Origin: a virus
Direction: 5' to 3' (one strand)
IMG/VR virus record: IMGVR_UViG_3300037153_000943
Coordinates: 1 to 44,617 of that record
DNA: 44,617 nucleotides
Shown here piece after piece: positions 38,342-44,617 of the stretch (its first letter is position 1; the number at the start of each line of letters is the position of its first letter). The translations under genes were made by a program, and so were the position numbers. The notes under the pieces are model-generated. The model was not told where the DNA came from, did not search any database, and saw nothing but the letters and a program-made list of their open reading frames with translations.

Positions 38342-38667
38342 CAGCGGATCCTCGGGTTGCCGAGCCGGCGGGGCCGGGTGAAGCGGACCGGGGTGTCCTC
38401 GTTGCGGCTGGTGCCGATCAGCCGGCTGGCACGGTCGTACCAGTTGAGCCCGCCACCGGCACGGCGCACGGCGTTGGATCCGACGAGGCGGGCGTTGCTG
38501 TAGGCCGCCTTGCGCTTGCGAACCAGTTCGGCCGCCTCCGCGGTGGCCAACTCGGTCCTGGTCTTCCGGCGGTAGGTGTCGACCTCGGCCCGATCCGGCG
38601 GCTCGCCATAGATCGGCGAGTCTCCCCGCCGCCTCCCGCCGCCCGGAGGTCGCACCAGGGATCGCAC
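38341..38667 (-). CDS. 108-aa Arg-rich small protein
   Basis: The start is taken as GTG 38667 (MRSLVRPPGGGRRRG), 3 nt after the preceding stop. A Gly/Arg-rich N-terminus is followed by a helix (YRRKTRTELATAEAAELVRK) and a C-terminus with SNARLVGSNAVRRAGGGLNW then a basic tail. The strongly positive charge suggests DNA or portal contact. Not recognised. Confidence 0.55.
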   Translation of the reverse strand: MRSLVRPPGGGRRRGDSPIYGEPPDRAEVDTYRRKTRTELATAEAAELVRKRKAAYSNARLVGSNAVRRAGGGLNWYDRASRLIGTSRNEDTPVRFTRPRRLGNPRIR

Positions 38668-38669
38668 GG

Positions 38670-38843
38670 TCAGAGCACCAGCAGGCCGAGGGCGACGGCG
38701 GCCAGTCCGAGCGACATCACCGTCGCCCACAGCGCCTTGACGGTGTAGGCGACGAACCCGGCGATGAGGAAAAGGATCAGTGCAACCAGCATCATCACGT
38801 CGGAGAAGCCGGTGTTGCCGTGGGCGATGTCGGCGAGCAGCAT
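38670..38843 (-). CDS. 57-aa two-span membrane protein
   Basis: Very good SD (AAGGAGGAACCG) before ATG 38843. Two hydrophobic stretches: about residues 16-33 (VMMLVALILFLIAGFVAY) and 38-57 (LWATVMSLGLAAVALGLLVL), with a short Tyr-Thr-Val-Lys-Ala link. Small two-span late membrane proteins can be holins, antiholins or entry-associated; the position among head genes, far from the amidase, makes a second holin less likely but possible. It was not captured by length-limited ORF calling. Confidence 0.6.
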   Translation of the reverse strand: MLLADIAHGNTGFSDVMMLVALILFLIAGFVAYTVKALWATVMSLGLAAVALGLLVL

Positions 38844-38854
38844 CGGTTCCTCCT

Positions 38855-39085
38855 TCAGATCCCGACGGCGACGGGACGTTCGACGGTGGGACGTTCGACA
38901 CGATCGTCCTGGGCGTGCTCGAGGGCGATCACCTCGCCGGTGTGCCGGGCGATGGCCCGGTCGACGAGGGCGCGCCGCTCACCGGCCCACTCCCGTCGCT
39001 CCCGGGCCTGCATCGACACGACCGCCCACAGCACACCGGCGAGGGCGACGGCCACCGTGCCAAGGGTGAGAACCGCCGCGATCAC
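38855..39085 (-). CDS. 76-aa one-span membrane protein with charged tail
   Basis: The GTG at 39085 overlaps the stop of the preceding gene (GTGA). A hydrophobic N-terminal segment (IAAVLTLGTVAVALAGVLWA) is followed by a highly charged helix (QARERREWAGERRALVDRAI) and an acidic/basic C-terminus. It forms a pair with the two-span protein that follows; together they could form a small membrane complex (for example spanin- or holin-like), but this is inference. Confidence 0.55.
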   Translation of the reverse strand: MIAAVLTLGTVAVALAGVLWAVVSMQARERREWAGERRALVDRAIARHTGEVIALEHAQDDRVERPTVERPVAVGI

Positions 39086-39429
39086 TGCGCCACCGCCAAC
39101 GAGGAGGGCAGGTACTCCTCCATCCCGGCGAGACGGGTGGCGTTGAGAATCGCCGAGAACGCCCGGCGCATCCGCTGGTTCTCGGCGCGCAGGTCGGCGA
39201 TCTCGGCCTGCAACTGCTCGAGTTGGCCGGACTCGGCGATGTTCAACCCGAGGCAGCCGGCCATCATCCGCACTCCCAGCTCGGAGACGCACAGGCGCCC
39301 CCACGGCGGCAGTGCGTCGAGGTCACAGTCGAGGTCGCAGATCTGCTCACCAGGGGCGATCTCGTAGCGGCGGGTGACGAAGCACCCGCCGGTGACGGCG
39401 TCGACCGGGTAGGCGGGCCGGGCCTGCAT
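39082..39429 (-). CDS. 115-aa Cys-containing coiled-coil protein
   Basis: N-terminal half with Cys residues (GGCFVTRRYEIAPGEQICDL, then DCDLD and GRLCVSEL) and a coiled-coil C-terminal part (LEQLQAEIADLRAENQRMRR). The ATG at 39429 shares bases with the stop of the preceding gene. Unknown function; the coiled coil suggests oligomerisation. Confidence 0.55.
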   Translation of the reverse strand: MQARPAYPVDAVTGGCFVTRRYEIAPGEQICDLDCDLDALPPWGRLCVSELGVRMMAGCLGLNIAESGQLEQLQAEIADLRAENQRMRRAFSAILNATRLAGMEEYLPSSLAVAQ

Positions 39430-40358
39430 CAGAGCTTGTCCAGGATCCCGACGCGCGCCTTGCCCTGCTCCTCGGCGACGCGGATCGCCTCGACCTCGTC
39501 GGGATGGTCGGTGGCGTAGGCGAGCACATCGTCGACGGTGTGGTCTGACGGGTCATAGGCGTCCGACTCCTCCTGCTCGGGGTCGGGAACGCTCTCGGCC
39601 GGGTCGGGGTCGGGATGCTGCTCCACGCCGGGCTGGTCGTCGGGGCCGGACCATGTCTGGCCGGGGGCGAGACGGGTGTAGGTCTCCACCGCGTCGGCCT
39701 GCTCCTGGGACTCCTCGGGGGACACCGTCGTGTTCGGCTCGTCGTCGGTGGCCGACTCGAACACGGTGGCGTCGCGTCCGAGCACGCCCGGGTTGATCAG
39801 ACCGCCGGCCGGATCCTGCGGCGCCTCGACCTCGTCGTCCTGCTCCTCGGGGGTCTCGCCCACCTCCACCTCCTGTGTCGTCGTGTACACGACCCCGCCG
39901 ACAGGGATCGTGCAGCGGATCGTGTAGGTCCCGGCTGCGCCGTAGTCGTGGTCGTAGCCGCCGGCGTCGAACTGGTAGCCCTCGTCGCCCCAGTCCCAGC
40001 GGACCTGCTCGTCGGGCAGGTCGAGGTCGGCGTCGTCGGCCAGGTCGACGCGCACGCTGGTCCCGTCGACGGTTGCGGCGAACGCTGCGGACGGCGGGTG
40101 GGCGAGCATCACGTCGGCCGCCTGGTAGCCGGCGTCGGGAAACTGGGCGTCGAGCCCGGCCTGCACCGCCGCAGCGTCGGCAAGGCCAATGTTGGCGGCG
40201 CGGATCGTGTCGATCAGCCCGCTCCAGGTGGACAGCGCCCAGCTCGACGGCTGGCCCGACAACCCCCAGGTGCGCAACTCCAGCGGGACGGTGTCCTCGG
40301 GCGGTGGGGACGTCTCGGTCTGTTCCGCCTCGTCGGGCAGGGTCTCGGTCTCGGTCAT
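39429..40358 (-). CDS. Acidic PKD-like virion protein, 309 aa
   Basis: The ATG at 40358 (SD AGGAACC) overlaps the preceding stop. Acidic start (TETETLPDEAEQTETSPPPE), a helical segment (STWSGLIDTIRAANIGLADA), then a PKD/Ig-like domain (VRWDWGDEGYQFDAGGYDHD ... AGTYTIRCTIPVGG; the RWDWGDE-G...Y-H-Y signature of PKD folds), then a long Asp/Glu/Pro-rich disordered tail (about 175-290). It is probably a particle-surface or head fibre-type protein; low-complexity acidic tails are typical of exposed parts. The longer upstream frame is not used because it overlaps other genes. Confidence 0.6.
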   Translation of the reverse strand: MTETETLPDEAEQTETSPPPEDTVPLELRTWGLSGQPSSWALSTWSGLIDTIRAANIGLADAAAVQAGLDAQFPDAGYQAADVMLAHPPSAAFAATVDGTSVRVDLADDADLDLPDEQVRWDWGDEGYQFDAGGYDHDYGAAGTYTIRCTIPVGGVVYTTTQEVEVGETPEEQDDEVEAPQDPAGGLINPGVLGRDATVFESATDDEPNTTVSPEESQEQADAVETYTRLAPGQTWSGPDDQPGVEQHPDPDPAESVPDPEQEESDAYDPSDHTVDDVLAYATDHPDEVEAIRVAEEQGKARVGILDKL

Positions 40359-40705
40359 GGTTCCTCCACGGGGAGCAGGGCGGCCTTGACGATGGTGACG
40401 GTGGTCGAGGCGACAACCGTGTTCGGATCGGCGACAGGTCGGGCGCTGATCGTGTACGTCCGGGCCGCGGTGTAGGTGTGCTGCCAGGAGCCGCCGCCGC
40501 CGGGCCCGGTCGGATGATCGCTGTTGCGGCTGTCCCCCCAGCGGACGGTGAAGGTGGCGTTGGGCGGGAAGTTCGACGCCACCGCCGTGCACAGCGTGCC
40601 GACGGCAGTCGCGTAGAGGGTCGGCACGACCGGCAGCGCGCCGGCAGTGTCAGGTCGGATGAACCCCAACCCCGGCGGCATCCGGGCCGTGGAACGGGCG
40701 GTCAC
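40355..40705 (-). CDS. 116-aa PKD-like domain protein
   Basis: The GTG at 40705 overlaps the stop of the spike-base-like gene, and its own stop overlaps the next start. The C-terminal part (NATFTVRWGDSRNSDHPTGP, GSWQHTYTAARTYTIS, NTVVASTTVTIV) has the W-G-D ... H-T-Y ... Y-T-I pattern of a PKD domain, like its neighbour. Two adjacent PKD-type genes suggest tandem duplication or a paired surface structure. Role in adhesion or capsid decoration is inferred. Confidence 0.6.
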   Translation of the reverse strand: MTARSTARMPPGLGFIRPDTAGALPVVPTLYATAVGTLCTAVASNFPPNATFTVRWGDSRNSDHPTGPGGGGSWQHTYTAARTYTISARPVADPNTVVASTTVTIVKAALLPVEEP

Positions 40706-40983
40706 CGCCACAGCACCAACTTGGTGACGGTCGTCCCGGCGGACAGGATCTTCTTCGCCGACAACGGCATCAGCGTGCCGGTGGGGATCCCGGCGATGAC
40801 GACGGTGTGGCCGTCGTGGTCCAACACGGCGAGGTCGCCGCCGCCGCCGACCCAGATCGCCCGATGGCTGATCAGGTCGGTGTCGAGGGCGACGACGGAC
40901 TGCACACATTCGCAGTAGCCGGGCCCGGCGTTGACGATCACCTCGTTGGCGGACGGCTGCTGACCAGCGAGGTAGAACGCCAT
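40702..40983 (-). CDS. Spike-base / head-fibre-base-like beta protein, 93 aa
   Basis: The pattern NAGPGYCECVQSVVALDTDL, then HRAIWVGGGGDLAVLDHDG, TVVIAGIPTGTLMPLSAKKI and LSAGTTVTKLVLW matches a phage family I know as 'spike base protein' (RCAP_Rcc01079 type): aI-x-V-G-G-x-G-D-v-a-V ... v-P-a-G-t-l-x-P-i. It is a short all-beta protein attaching spikes or fibres to the particle. The ATG at 40983 (GTG 40986 also possible) shares bases with the TerL stop. It is followed by the two PKD proteins, so all three may form one surface structure. Confidence 0.65.
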   Translation of the reverse strand: MAFYLAGQQPSANEVIVNAGPGYCECVQSVVALDTDLISHRAIWVGGGGDLAVLDHDGHTVVIAGIPTGTLMPLSAKKILSAGTTVTKLVLWR

Positions 40984-42557
40984 CACATCCTCCCCAGCAC
41001 CGGATGGAAGCGGTGCCGACGCTCACGGCTGGCCAACTGCTGCCAGCAGCGCTCGTCACGGGTGTTCGGCTCGGTGCGCACCTTGCGCGGGTGCACGGCC
41101 CGGCGGGCGAGCTCGATGCAGGCGTACGACAGCACGTCGACCTGGTCGTCGTGGGCGGCGACGGGGAAGTTGACCACCTCGTCGAGGAACTCGCCGAGCC
41201 ACGGGGCATGCGCCGGCAGGTACACCCGGCCGGCGTCGCACACCGCCACCGCCGTCTCGGCTCGGGCAATCTTGTTGCGGTCCGGGGTCAGCCAGCGGAC
41301 CACCACGCCGTGGCGTTGCACGTCGTCGAACAGCGACAGGGTGGCCATCTGGCGTTCGATCCCGACCCACGCCGGCCGCCAGCGCTCCCACATCTCGGTG
41401 ACCATCGGGGCGTGGTCGGCGTGCTCGACACGCACCCGGCGCAGATCCAACAGGATCAGGCTGTGCGGATCGGTCGGGGCGACCGCCCACACCGCCATCG
41501 CCGTGAAGTCGGACCGCTTGGAACGGGTGAACGCCGGGTCCATCGTGGCGAACCGCCACGTCTCACGCTCGTCGACGAGCGTCTCACCCAGACGGTAGAA
41601 GCCCTCCCCGTCGGTGCCGGCGGTGTGCGTCCACGTCCCGAACCGGTCCCGGCGGAACATCCCGCCGCCGGCAGCGACCGGCCGCTGCTGGTACAGGCTG
41701 GCCCAGGCGCTCGGCCCGACATCGATGCGGATCCGGTCCAGCGCCGCCTCGTCGTAACGCGCCGGGCACAGGGCGTCACCCGGGCGGCGGCCCAGCATGT
41801 CGTCAACCTCGGCGACCGCCGGCATGCGCAGACGACGGACACGCATCCCCGTCTCGGTGGCCAGCAACCGTCCGACGATGTCGTCGACATGCCAACGGGA
41901 CATGATCAACAACAGCTTGGCGCCCGGCTCCCGGCGGGGCAGCCACACGTTCTGCCACCATTCCCACAGGTGCTGGCGCATCACCTCGGACTGCGCCTCC
42001 TCGACGTTCTTGACCGGATCGTCGACGACCAGCAGATGCCCGCCCTTGCCGGTGATCGCCCCGCCGGCCCCGGCGGTGCCCATCCCGCCCGGCGCGTTGG
42101 CCAGCTCCCAGCGGTTGGCCGCCCGGCTGTTGGGATCGATGTCGATCCCGAAGCGCGGCCCGTGCTGTGCGACCAGCTCGCGCACCCGGCGACCGTGAGT
42201 GGCGGCGAAATCCGCCTCGTACGACGCCAACAACACCCGGCGCTGGGGGAACTTGGCGAGATACCAGGCCGGCGTCCAACGCGAACACAGCTCCGTCTTG
42301 CCGTGACGCACCGGCTGATCGATCAACAACAGGTCACACGCATCATCCTCGACCATCTCGACGATGGCATCACTGGTCACCTGCAGATGATGGAACGGCT
42401 GCCACATGCCCCCGCTCAGCCCGGCGGCGAAGTGGGCGGGACTGCGCAACAACAACTGGTTGTCGAGCTCGACGACATAACGCTCCAACAACTCCGGGGG
42501 CAGGGCGGCGATCTCCTCGTCGCTCAGATGCCCCAGCGCAGCAAGAGCCGTCGACAT
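40983..42557 (-). CDS. terL: Terminase large subunit
   Basis: 524 aa from ATG 42557. ATPase: Walker A-type QPVRHGKTE (81-89), Walker B HLLVVDDP (Asp179/Asp180), coupling motif IMSRWH (218-223). Nuclease domain: ATMDPAFTRSKRSDF with Asp340, WVGIE with Glu401 and AHDDQVDVLSYA with Asp470/Asp471/Asp474. This is the two-domain motor that cuts and packages phage DNA into the portal (36075-38204). The in-frame extension upstream of 42557 is Arg/Cys-rich and has no SD, so it is left out. Confidence 0.93.
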   Translation of the reverse strand: MSTALAALGHLSDEEIAALPPELLERYVVELDNQLLLRSPAHFAAGLSGGMWQPFHHLQVTSDAIVEMVEDDACDLLLIDQPVRHGKTELCSRWTPAWYLAKFPQRRVLLASYEADFAATHGRRVRELVAQHGPRFGIDIDPNSRAANRWELANAPGGMGTAGAGGAITGKGGHLLVVDDPVKNVEEAQSEVMRQHLWEWWQNVWLPRREPGAKLLLIMSRWHVDDIVGRLLATETGMRVRRLRMPAVAEVDDMLGRRPGDALCPARYDEAALDRIRIDVGPSAWASLYQQRPVAAGGGMFRRDRFGTWTHTAGTDGEGFYRLGETLVDERETWRFATMDPAFTRSKRSDFTAMAVWAVAPTDPHSLILLDLRRVRVEHADHAPMVTEMWERWRPAWVGIERQMATLSLFDDVQRHGVVVRWLTPDRNKIARAETAVAVCDAGRVYLPAHAPWLGEFLDEVVNFPVAAHDDQVDVLSYACIELARRAVHPRKVRTEPNTRDERCWQQLASRERRHRFHPVLGRM

Positions 42558-42916
42558 TCGACCGCACAGCATGACACAGGACAGAACACGATGGAACGAC
42601 CCTGCGGGCGCCCAGAACCAGAACCGCCACGCACCCCCGGCCTCAACCGCCGTGACGACCAGAACCGGCATGGTCCAGGAGCTTCAACCCTGTGACACCC
42701 AAGAACCGCCGCGTTCTAGGAGCGGACAGTATCTATTCGTGGTTGGGGGCGGGGCTCATCGGGGGTGGGGGTGCGAGCTCCGATGCTGATCGGCGGTTCC
42801 GCACTCCAGGCCGGGAGCTGCTACCGCCCGTGAGCTGGGCGGCAGGGTGCTGGCATGCCTGCCGGCAGTGCTCGAGCGCCGGGAGCGTGAGCCGCCGAGT
42901 GCTCCACGGCACATCA
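42558..42916. other. Non-coding gap between terminase subunit genes (packaging-site candidate)
   Basis: About 360 nt with no well-supported gene, unusual in this tightly packed operon. It holds the inverted repeat CCGCCC/GGGCGG (42824-42829, 42837-42842), AGAAC/GTTCT (42702-42706, 42713-42717), a G-rich run (42743-42771) and an AT-richer spot (42729-42740). A 64-aa Arg/Pro-rich minus frame (42733-42927) overlaps the small terminase stop but looks non-coding. Location suits a pac/cos or small-terminase binding site. Confidence 0.35.
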
Positions 42917-42936
42917 TGACGCATCACAGTGCGTCA
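42917..42936 (-). other. Hairpin across the small terminase stop codon
   Basis: TGACGCA (42917-42923) and TGCGTCA (42930-42936) form a perfect 7-bp stem; the TGA stop of the small terminase (42924-42926) lies in the 6-nt loop region. It could damp read-through or affect expression of the downstream large subunit. Confidence 0.5.
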
Positions 42937-43421
42937 GTGTCGGTCCCTGTCTGTGCACTGTCTACGTCGACGACCCGCGCCAGCGCCGCGCGTGCCTCGT
43001 CGCGCAGTGCCATCGCCCGTGCCACCGCATCGGTCCCGACATGGGCAACGATGGTGGTCGGTCCTGTCGGGAGTCCTTCCTCCGCCCGTGCGATGTCGAC
43101 CAGTACTCGGATCAGGGTTGCCGGGTCACGTACTTTGATCTCACCGCGTACCACCTTGCCCATCACATCGACTGCTGTGGCCAGGGCCATTGGTCCGACG
43201 TCGTCCCGTTCGAACGTGTCTGCCATCGCTCGCAATCGTTTGGCAATGTCGCCGCGGTCGGCGCGGCGAGCGGCAGCTTGAGCGCGTCGGGTGGCGGCAC
43301 CTTTCTTCGCCGCGGCGACGGCTCGCGGGTCACCTTTCGTCCACGGGACGAGATGCTGTCGACGTCCCGTGTCTACGTCAGTGTCCTGGTCGTCGCGCGG
43401 GTCAGGCTCCGCGCGGACCAT
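42924..43421 (-). CDS. terS: Terminase small subunit-like protein
   Basis: 165 aa from ATG 43421. Helix-rich and basic (AVAAAKKGAATRRAQAAARR, DIAKRLRAMADTFERDDVGP), then a helical C-terminal half (MALATAVDVMGKVVRGEIKV; DPATLIRVLVDIARAEEGLP) and a final MALRDEARAALARVVDVD. Position upstream of TerL in the same orientation, size and charge fit a DNA-recognising small terminase, although no HTH signature is strong. The gene opens the late operon; a plus-strand operon starts 114 bp away in the other direction. Confidence 0.6.
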   Translation of the reverse strand: MVRAEPDPRDDQDTDVDTGRRQHLVPWTKGDPRAVAAAKKGAATRRAQAAARRADRGDIAKRLRAMADTFERDDVGPMALATAVDVMGKVVRGEIKVRDPATLIRVLVDIARAEEGLPTGPTTIVAHVGTDAVARAMALRDEARAALARVVDVDSAQTGTDTDAL

Positions 43422-43498
43422 GTACCGGAACAGTACACGCGCGAGAGCAGTACTGAGCACGCGCGTGGTCTATGTCTGTGCGCCGCCGTCGCACCATG

Positions 43499-43534
43499 TT
43501 GCAATGTGTCACATCATGTGCTAGGTTGCTGGGC
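43499..43534 (+). promoter_or_regulatory. Promoter with overlapping operators, leaderless start
   Basis: TTGCAA (43499-43504), 17-bp spacer, TAGGTT (43522-43527). Transcription would begin at about 43534-43535, at the ATG itself. Between the boxes lie two overlapping palindromes, ATGTGTCACAT (43504-43514) and CACATCATGTG (43510-43520). Just upstream, CGCACCATGTTGC (43490-43502) is identical to 10475-10487. Confidence 0.6.
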
Positions 43535-43699
43535 ATGACTTCACACACCCCAGCAGAGAGCGCCGCGTCACGGTTCTTCCGCGCCGCACACGCTCACACG
43601 CCGGAACGGCGCGCGGCAATCCTCGTCGGGATCGCCGAACGTGCCGCCGAGCATCAGCGCCTCTACGCGCAGTCATTCGCACGCCGGGAGCACTCATGA
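43535..43699 (+). CDS. 54-aa small helical early protein
   Basis: First gene of the rightward operon. Starts MTSHTPAESAASRFFRAAHA and is one long Ala/Arg helix (RRAAILVGIAERAAEHQRLY). The ATG at 43535 coincides with the predicted +1, so translation may be leaderless. The first codons (ATGACTTCACAC) also contain the GACTTCACAC word of the start-associated sequences. Its stop overlaps the GP88-like start (ATGA). Unknown function; N-terminal extension to 43472 would cross the promoter and is rejected. Confidence 0.65.
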   Translation: MTSHTPAESAASRFFRAAHAHTPERRAAILVGIAERAAEHQRLYAQSFARREHS

Positions 43700-44586
43700 T
43701 CGATCTGACGTCTCACATCGGCGACGTCGCGCCGGATCTGGACAGCACGTTCGGCGACGCCGTGCGCGCCCAGCTCAAGCAGCTCTCCCGGCCGGTCGAC
43801 GACTACGACACGCTCGCCGCGGCCCGCGCCCGGCACGGTTTCGTCCGTCGCCCGGCGGACCTGTTGACGCCACCCGACGCCAACCACAAGCTCGCCGGCG
43901 CGGCGACGCCGTCCTACGGTCTCACCCTGCACAGCTTCCGTGTCGTGCTGCCCGCCGCCGACGGGTACCGACGTCTCAGTTTGAATGCCTGCCCGCACGC
44001 CGGGCATTGCGTCAAGGTGTGTGTGCTGCGCAACGGCAACGGACGGTTCGGCAGTGTGCAACGCGCGTGGCTGTGGCGGACCGATCTGCTGGCGCGGGAG
44101 CCGCACGCGTTCGCCCGCATCCTGGCGTTCGAGCTCGTCCGGGCAGTGCGCAAGCACGGGCGGATCCTGTTCCGCCCCAACGTCAACAGTGACATCGCCT
44201 GGGAGACCGTCCTGCCGTCGCTGACGGACGGGTCGGTGCTGCCAGGCGTGCTGTCCTACGGCTACAGCAAACGTCCCGAAACCCTGCAGGGCGACGGGTG
44301 GCTCGGCGCGGCGTACCGCGTCGCCTATTCGTGGAACGAACGATCCGACGCCGGCGCCGTTGCCGCGGCGATGGCACGTGGCGTGCCGGTCGCCATGGTC
44401 ACCTCGCGGCGCAAGGGTGCGCCGACCGTCACGGCCGCGCCGTTCGACCCGGCGCCGGTCGTGCTCGACGCCGACAGCACCGACGAATGGATGCTGACAG
44501 CCGGCGGCGTGATCGGCGATCTGTCGGCGAAAGGCAAGGCACGCTCACTGACCGGGCGCAGCGGATTCGTCGTGAGCACGCCATGA
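43696..44586 (+). CDS. GP88-family protein (gene product 88-like)
   Basis: 296 aa. RLSLNACPHAGHCVKVC (Cys99, Cys105, Cys109) followed by GNGRFGSVQRAWLWRTDLLA and the FELVRAVRKHGRILFRPNVN segment is the actinophage 'gene product 88' pattern, with the A-C-P-x-x-G-x-C-x-x-x-C Cys motif. These proteins are widespread in actinophages; the Cys triad suggests a metal or Fe-S site, but biochemistry is not established. Here it leads the early operon, directly after the 54-aa gene. It is complete only when the circular genome is closed: the last 96 nt are also at 1-96. Confidence 0.8.
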   Translation: MIDLTSHIGDVAPDLDSTFGDAVRAQLKQLSRPVDDYDTLAAARARHGFVRRPADLLTPPDANHKLAGAATPSYGLTLHSFRVVLPAADGYRRLSLNACPHAGHCVKVCVLRNGNGRFGSVQRAWLWRTDLLAREPHAFARILAFELVRAVRKHGRILFRPNVNSDIAWETVLPSLTDGSVLPGVLSYGYSKRPETLQGDGWLGAAYRVAYSWNERSDAGAVAAAMARGVPVAMVTSRRKGAPTVTAAPFDPAPVVLDADSTDEWMLTAGGVIGDLSAKGKARSLTGRSGFVVSTP

Positions 44587-44617
44587 TCGGCGCACTCATC
44601 ATCGCCGGGTGGGCCGC
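44491..44617. repeat. Terminal direct repeat, right copy (assembly overlap)
   Basis: Identical to 1-127. It contains the 3' end of the GP88-like gene and the start of the 30-aa membrane gene. Removing one copy gives a circle of 44,490 bp in which every gene at the join is intact. Confidence 0.95.

Noticed and set aside
40355-41269. 304-aa minus frame covering the PKD gene and part of TerL.
   Set aside because: The upper half is Arg/Ser/Pro-rich shadow of the spike-base and TerL genes. GTG 40705, overlapping the preceding stop, gives a clean PKD protein.
42733-42927. 64-aa gene between the terminase subunits.
   Set aside because: It does overlap the TerS stop in a coupled manner, but its Arg/Ser/Pro-rich sequence with clustered inverted repeats looks non-coding; described in the gap entry instead.

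Overview
The window is a complete GC-rich (about two thirds G+C) phage genome. The first 127 bases recur exactly as the last 127 (1-127 = 44491-44617), so the contig closes into a circle of about 44,490 bp, and one gene (43696-44586, GP88-like) crosses the join. Composition, widespread GTG starts, 4-nt stop/start overlaps and protein families (GP88-type protein, SLOG protein, prim-pol/helicase fusion, PolA) point to an actinobacterial host. The host genus cannot be read from sequence alone.

Layout. (1) 43535-2292, plus strand: small early genes including GP88, mini membrane proteins, zinc-ribbon proteins and a small serine recombinase, ending at a strong bidirectional hairpin terminator (2309-2343). 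(2) 10241-2348, minus strand: replication operon with an excisionase-like HTH protein, a lipoprotein-type lytic transglycosylase, a RecB-like nuclease, a truncated C5 methyltransferase, a small binding protein, family A DNA polymerase, prim-pol/helicase and a Holliday-junction-resolvase-like nuclease. (3) 10242-10514: control region with promoters and repeated operator-like sites. (4) 10515-14368: accessory block, mostly plus strand, with an XRE regulator, SLOG protein, adenine methyltransferase and small zinc proteins, plus one opposing moron-like gene. It carries five copies of an unusual in-frame repeat. (5) 15517-14369: tyrosine integrase, with an attP candidate at 15547-15733. (6) 43421-15802, minus strand: the late operon, read right to left: TerS, TerL, spike-base-like and PKD-like proteins, portal, scaffold, capsid, head-tail adaptor, tail nozzle, transglycosylase, two large internal/ejection proteins, BppU-like protein, a giant modular tail fibre, an S74-type fibre, HNH nuclease, amidase and holin.

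The structural order (portal, scaffold, capsid, adaptor, nozzle, internal proteins, fibres) with no tape measure, sheath or tail-tube genes is that of a short-tailed (podovirus) particle. The integrase, XRE regulator, excisionase-like gene and a Leu at the Pol I Phe762 position argue for a temperate life cycle.

The most unusual features are the five-copy, sense-strand, same-frame GGAACCGCCGNCCGATTCC repeat at successive gene starts (12575-13867); a GGAGACTTCACAC start-associated sequence paired with GC hairpins in the early operon; three 20-bp repeats in the capsid leader; a 13-bp operator-like sequence shared by two distant control regions; and His-x-His repeats linking the domains of the tail fibre. 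Protein family calls rest on reading motifs; no database search was run.
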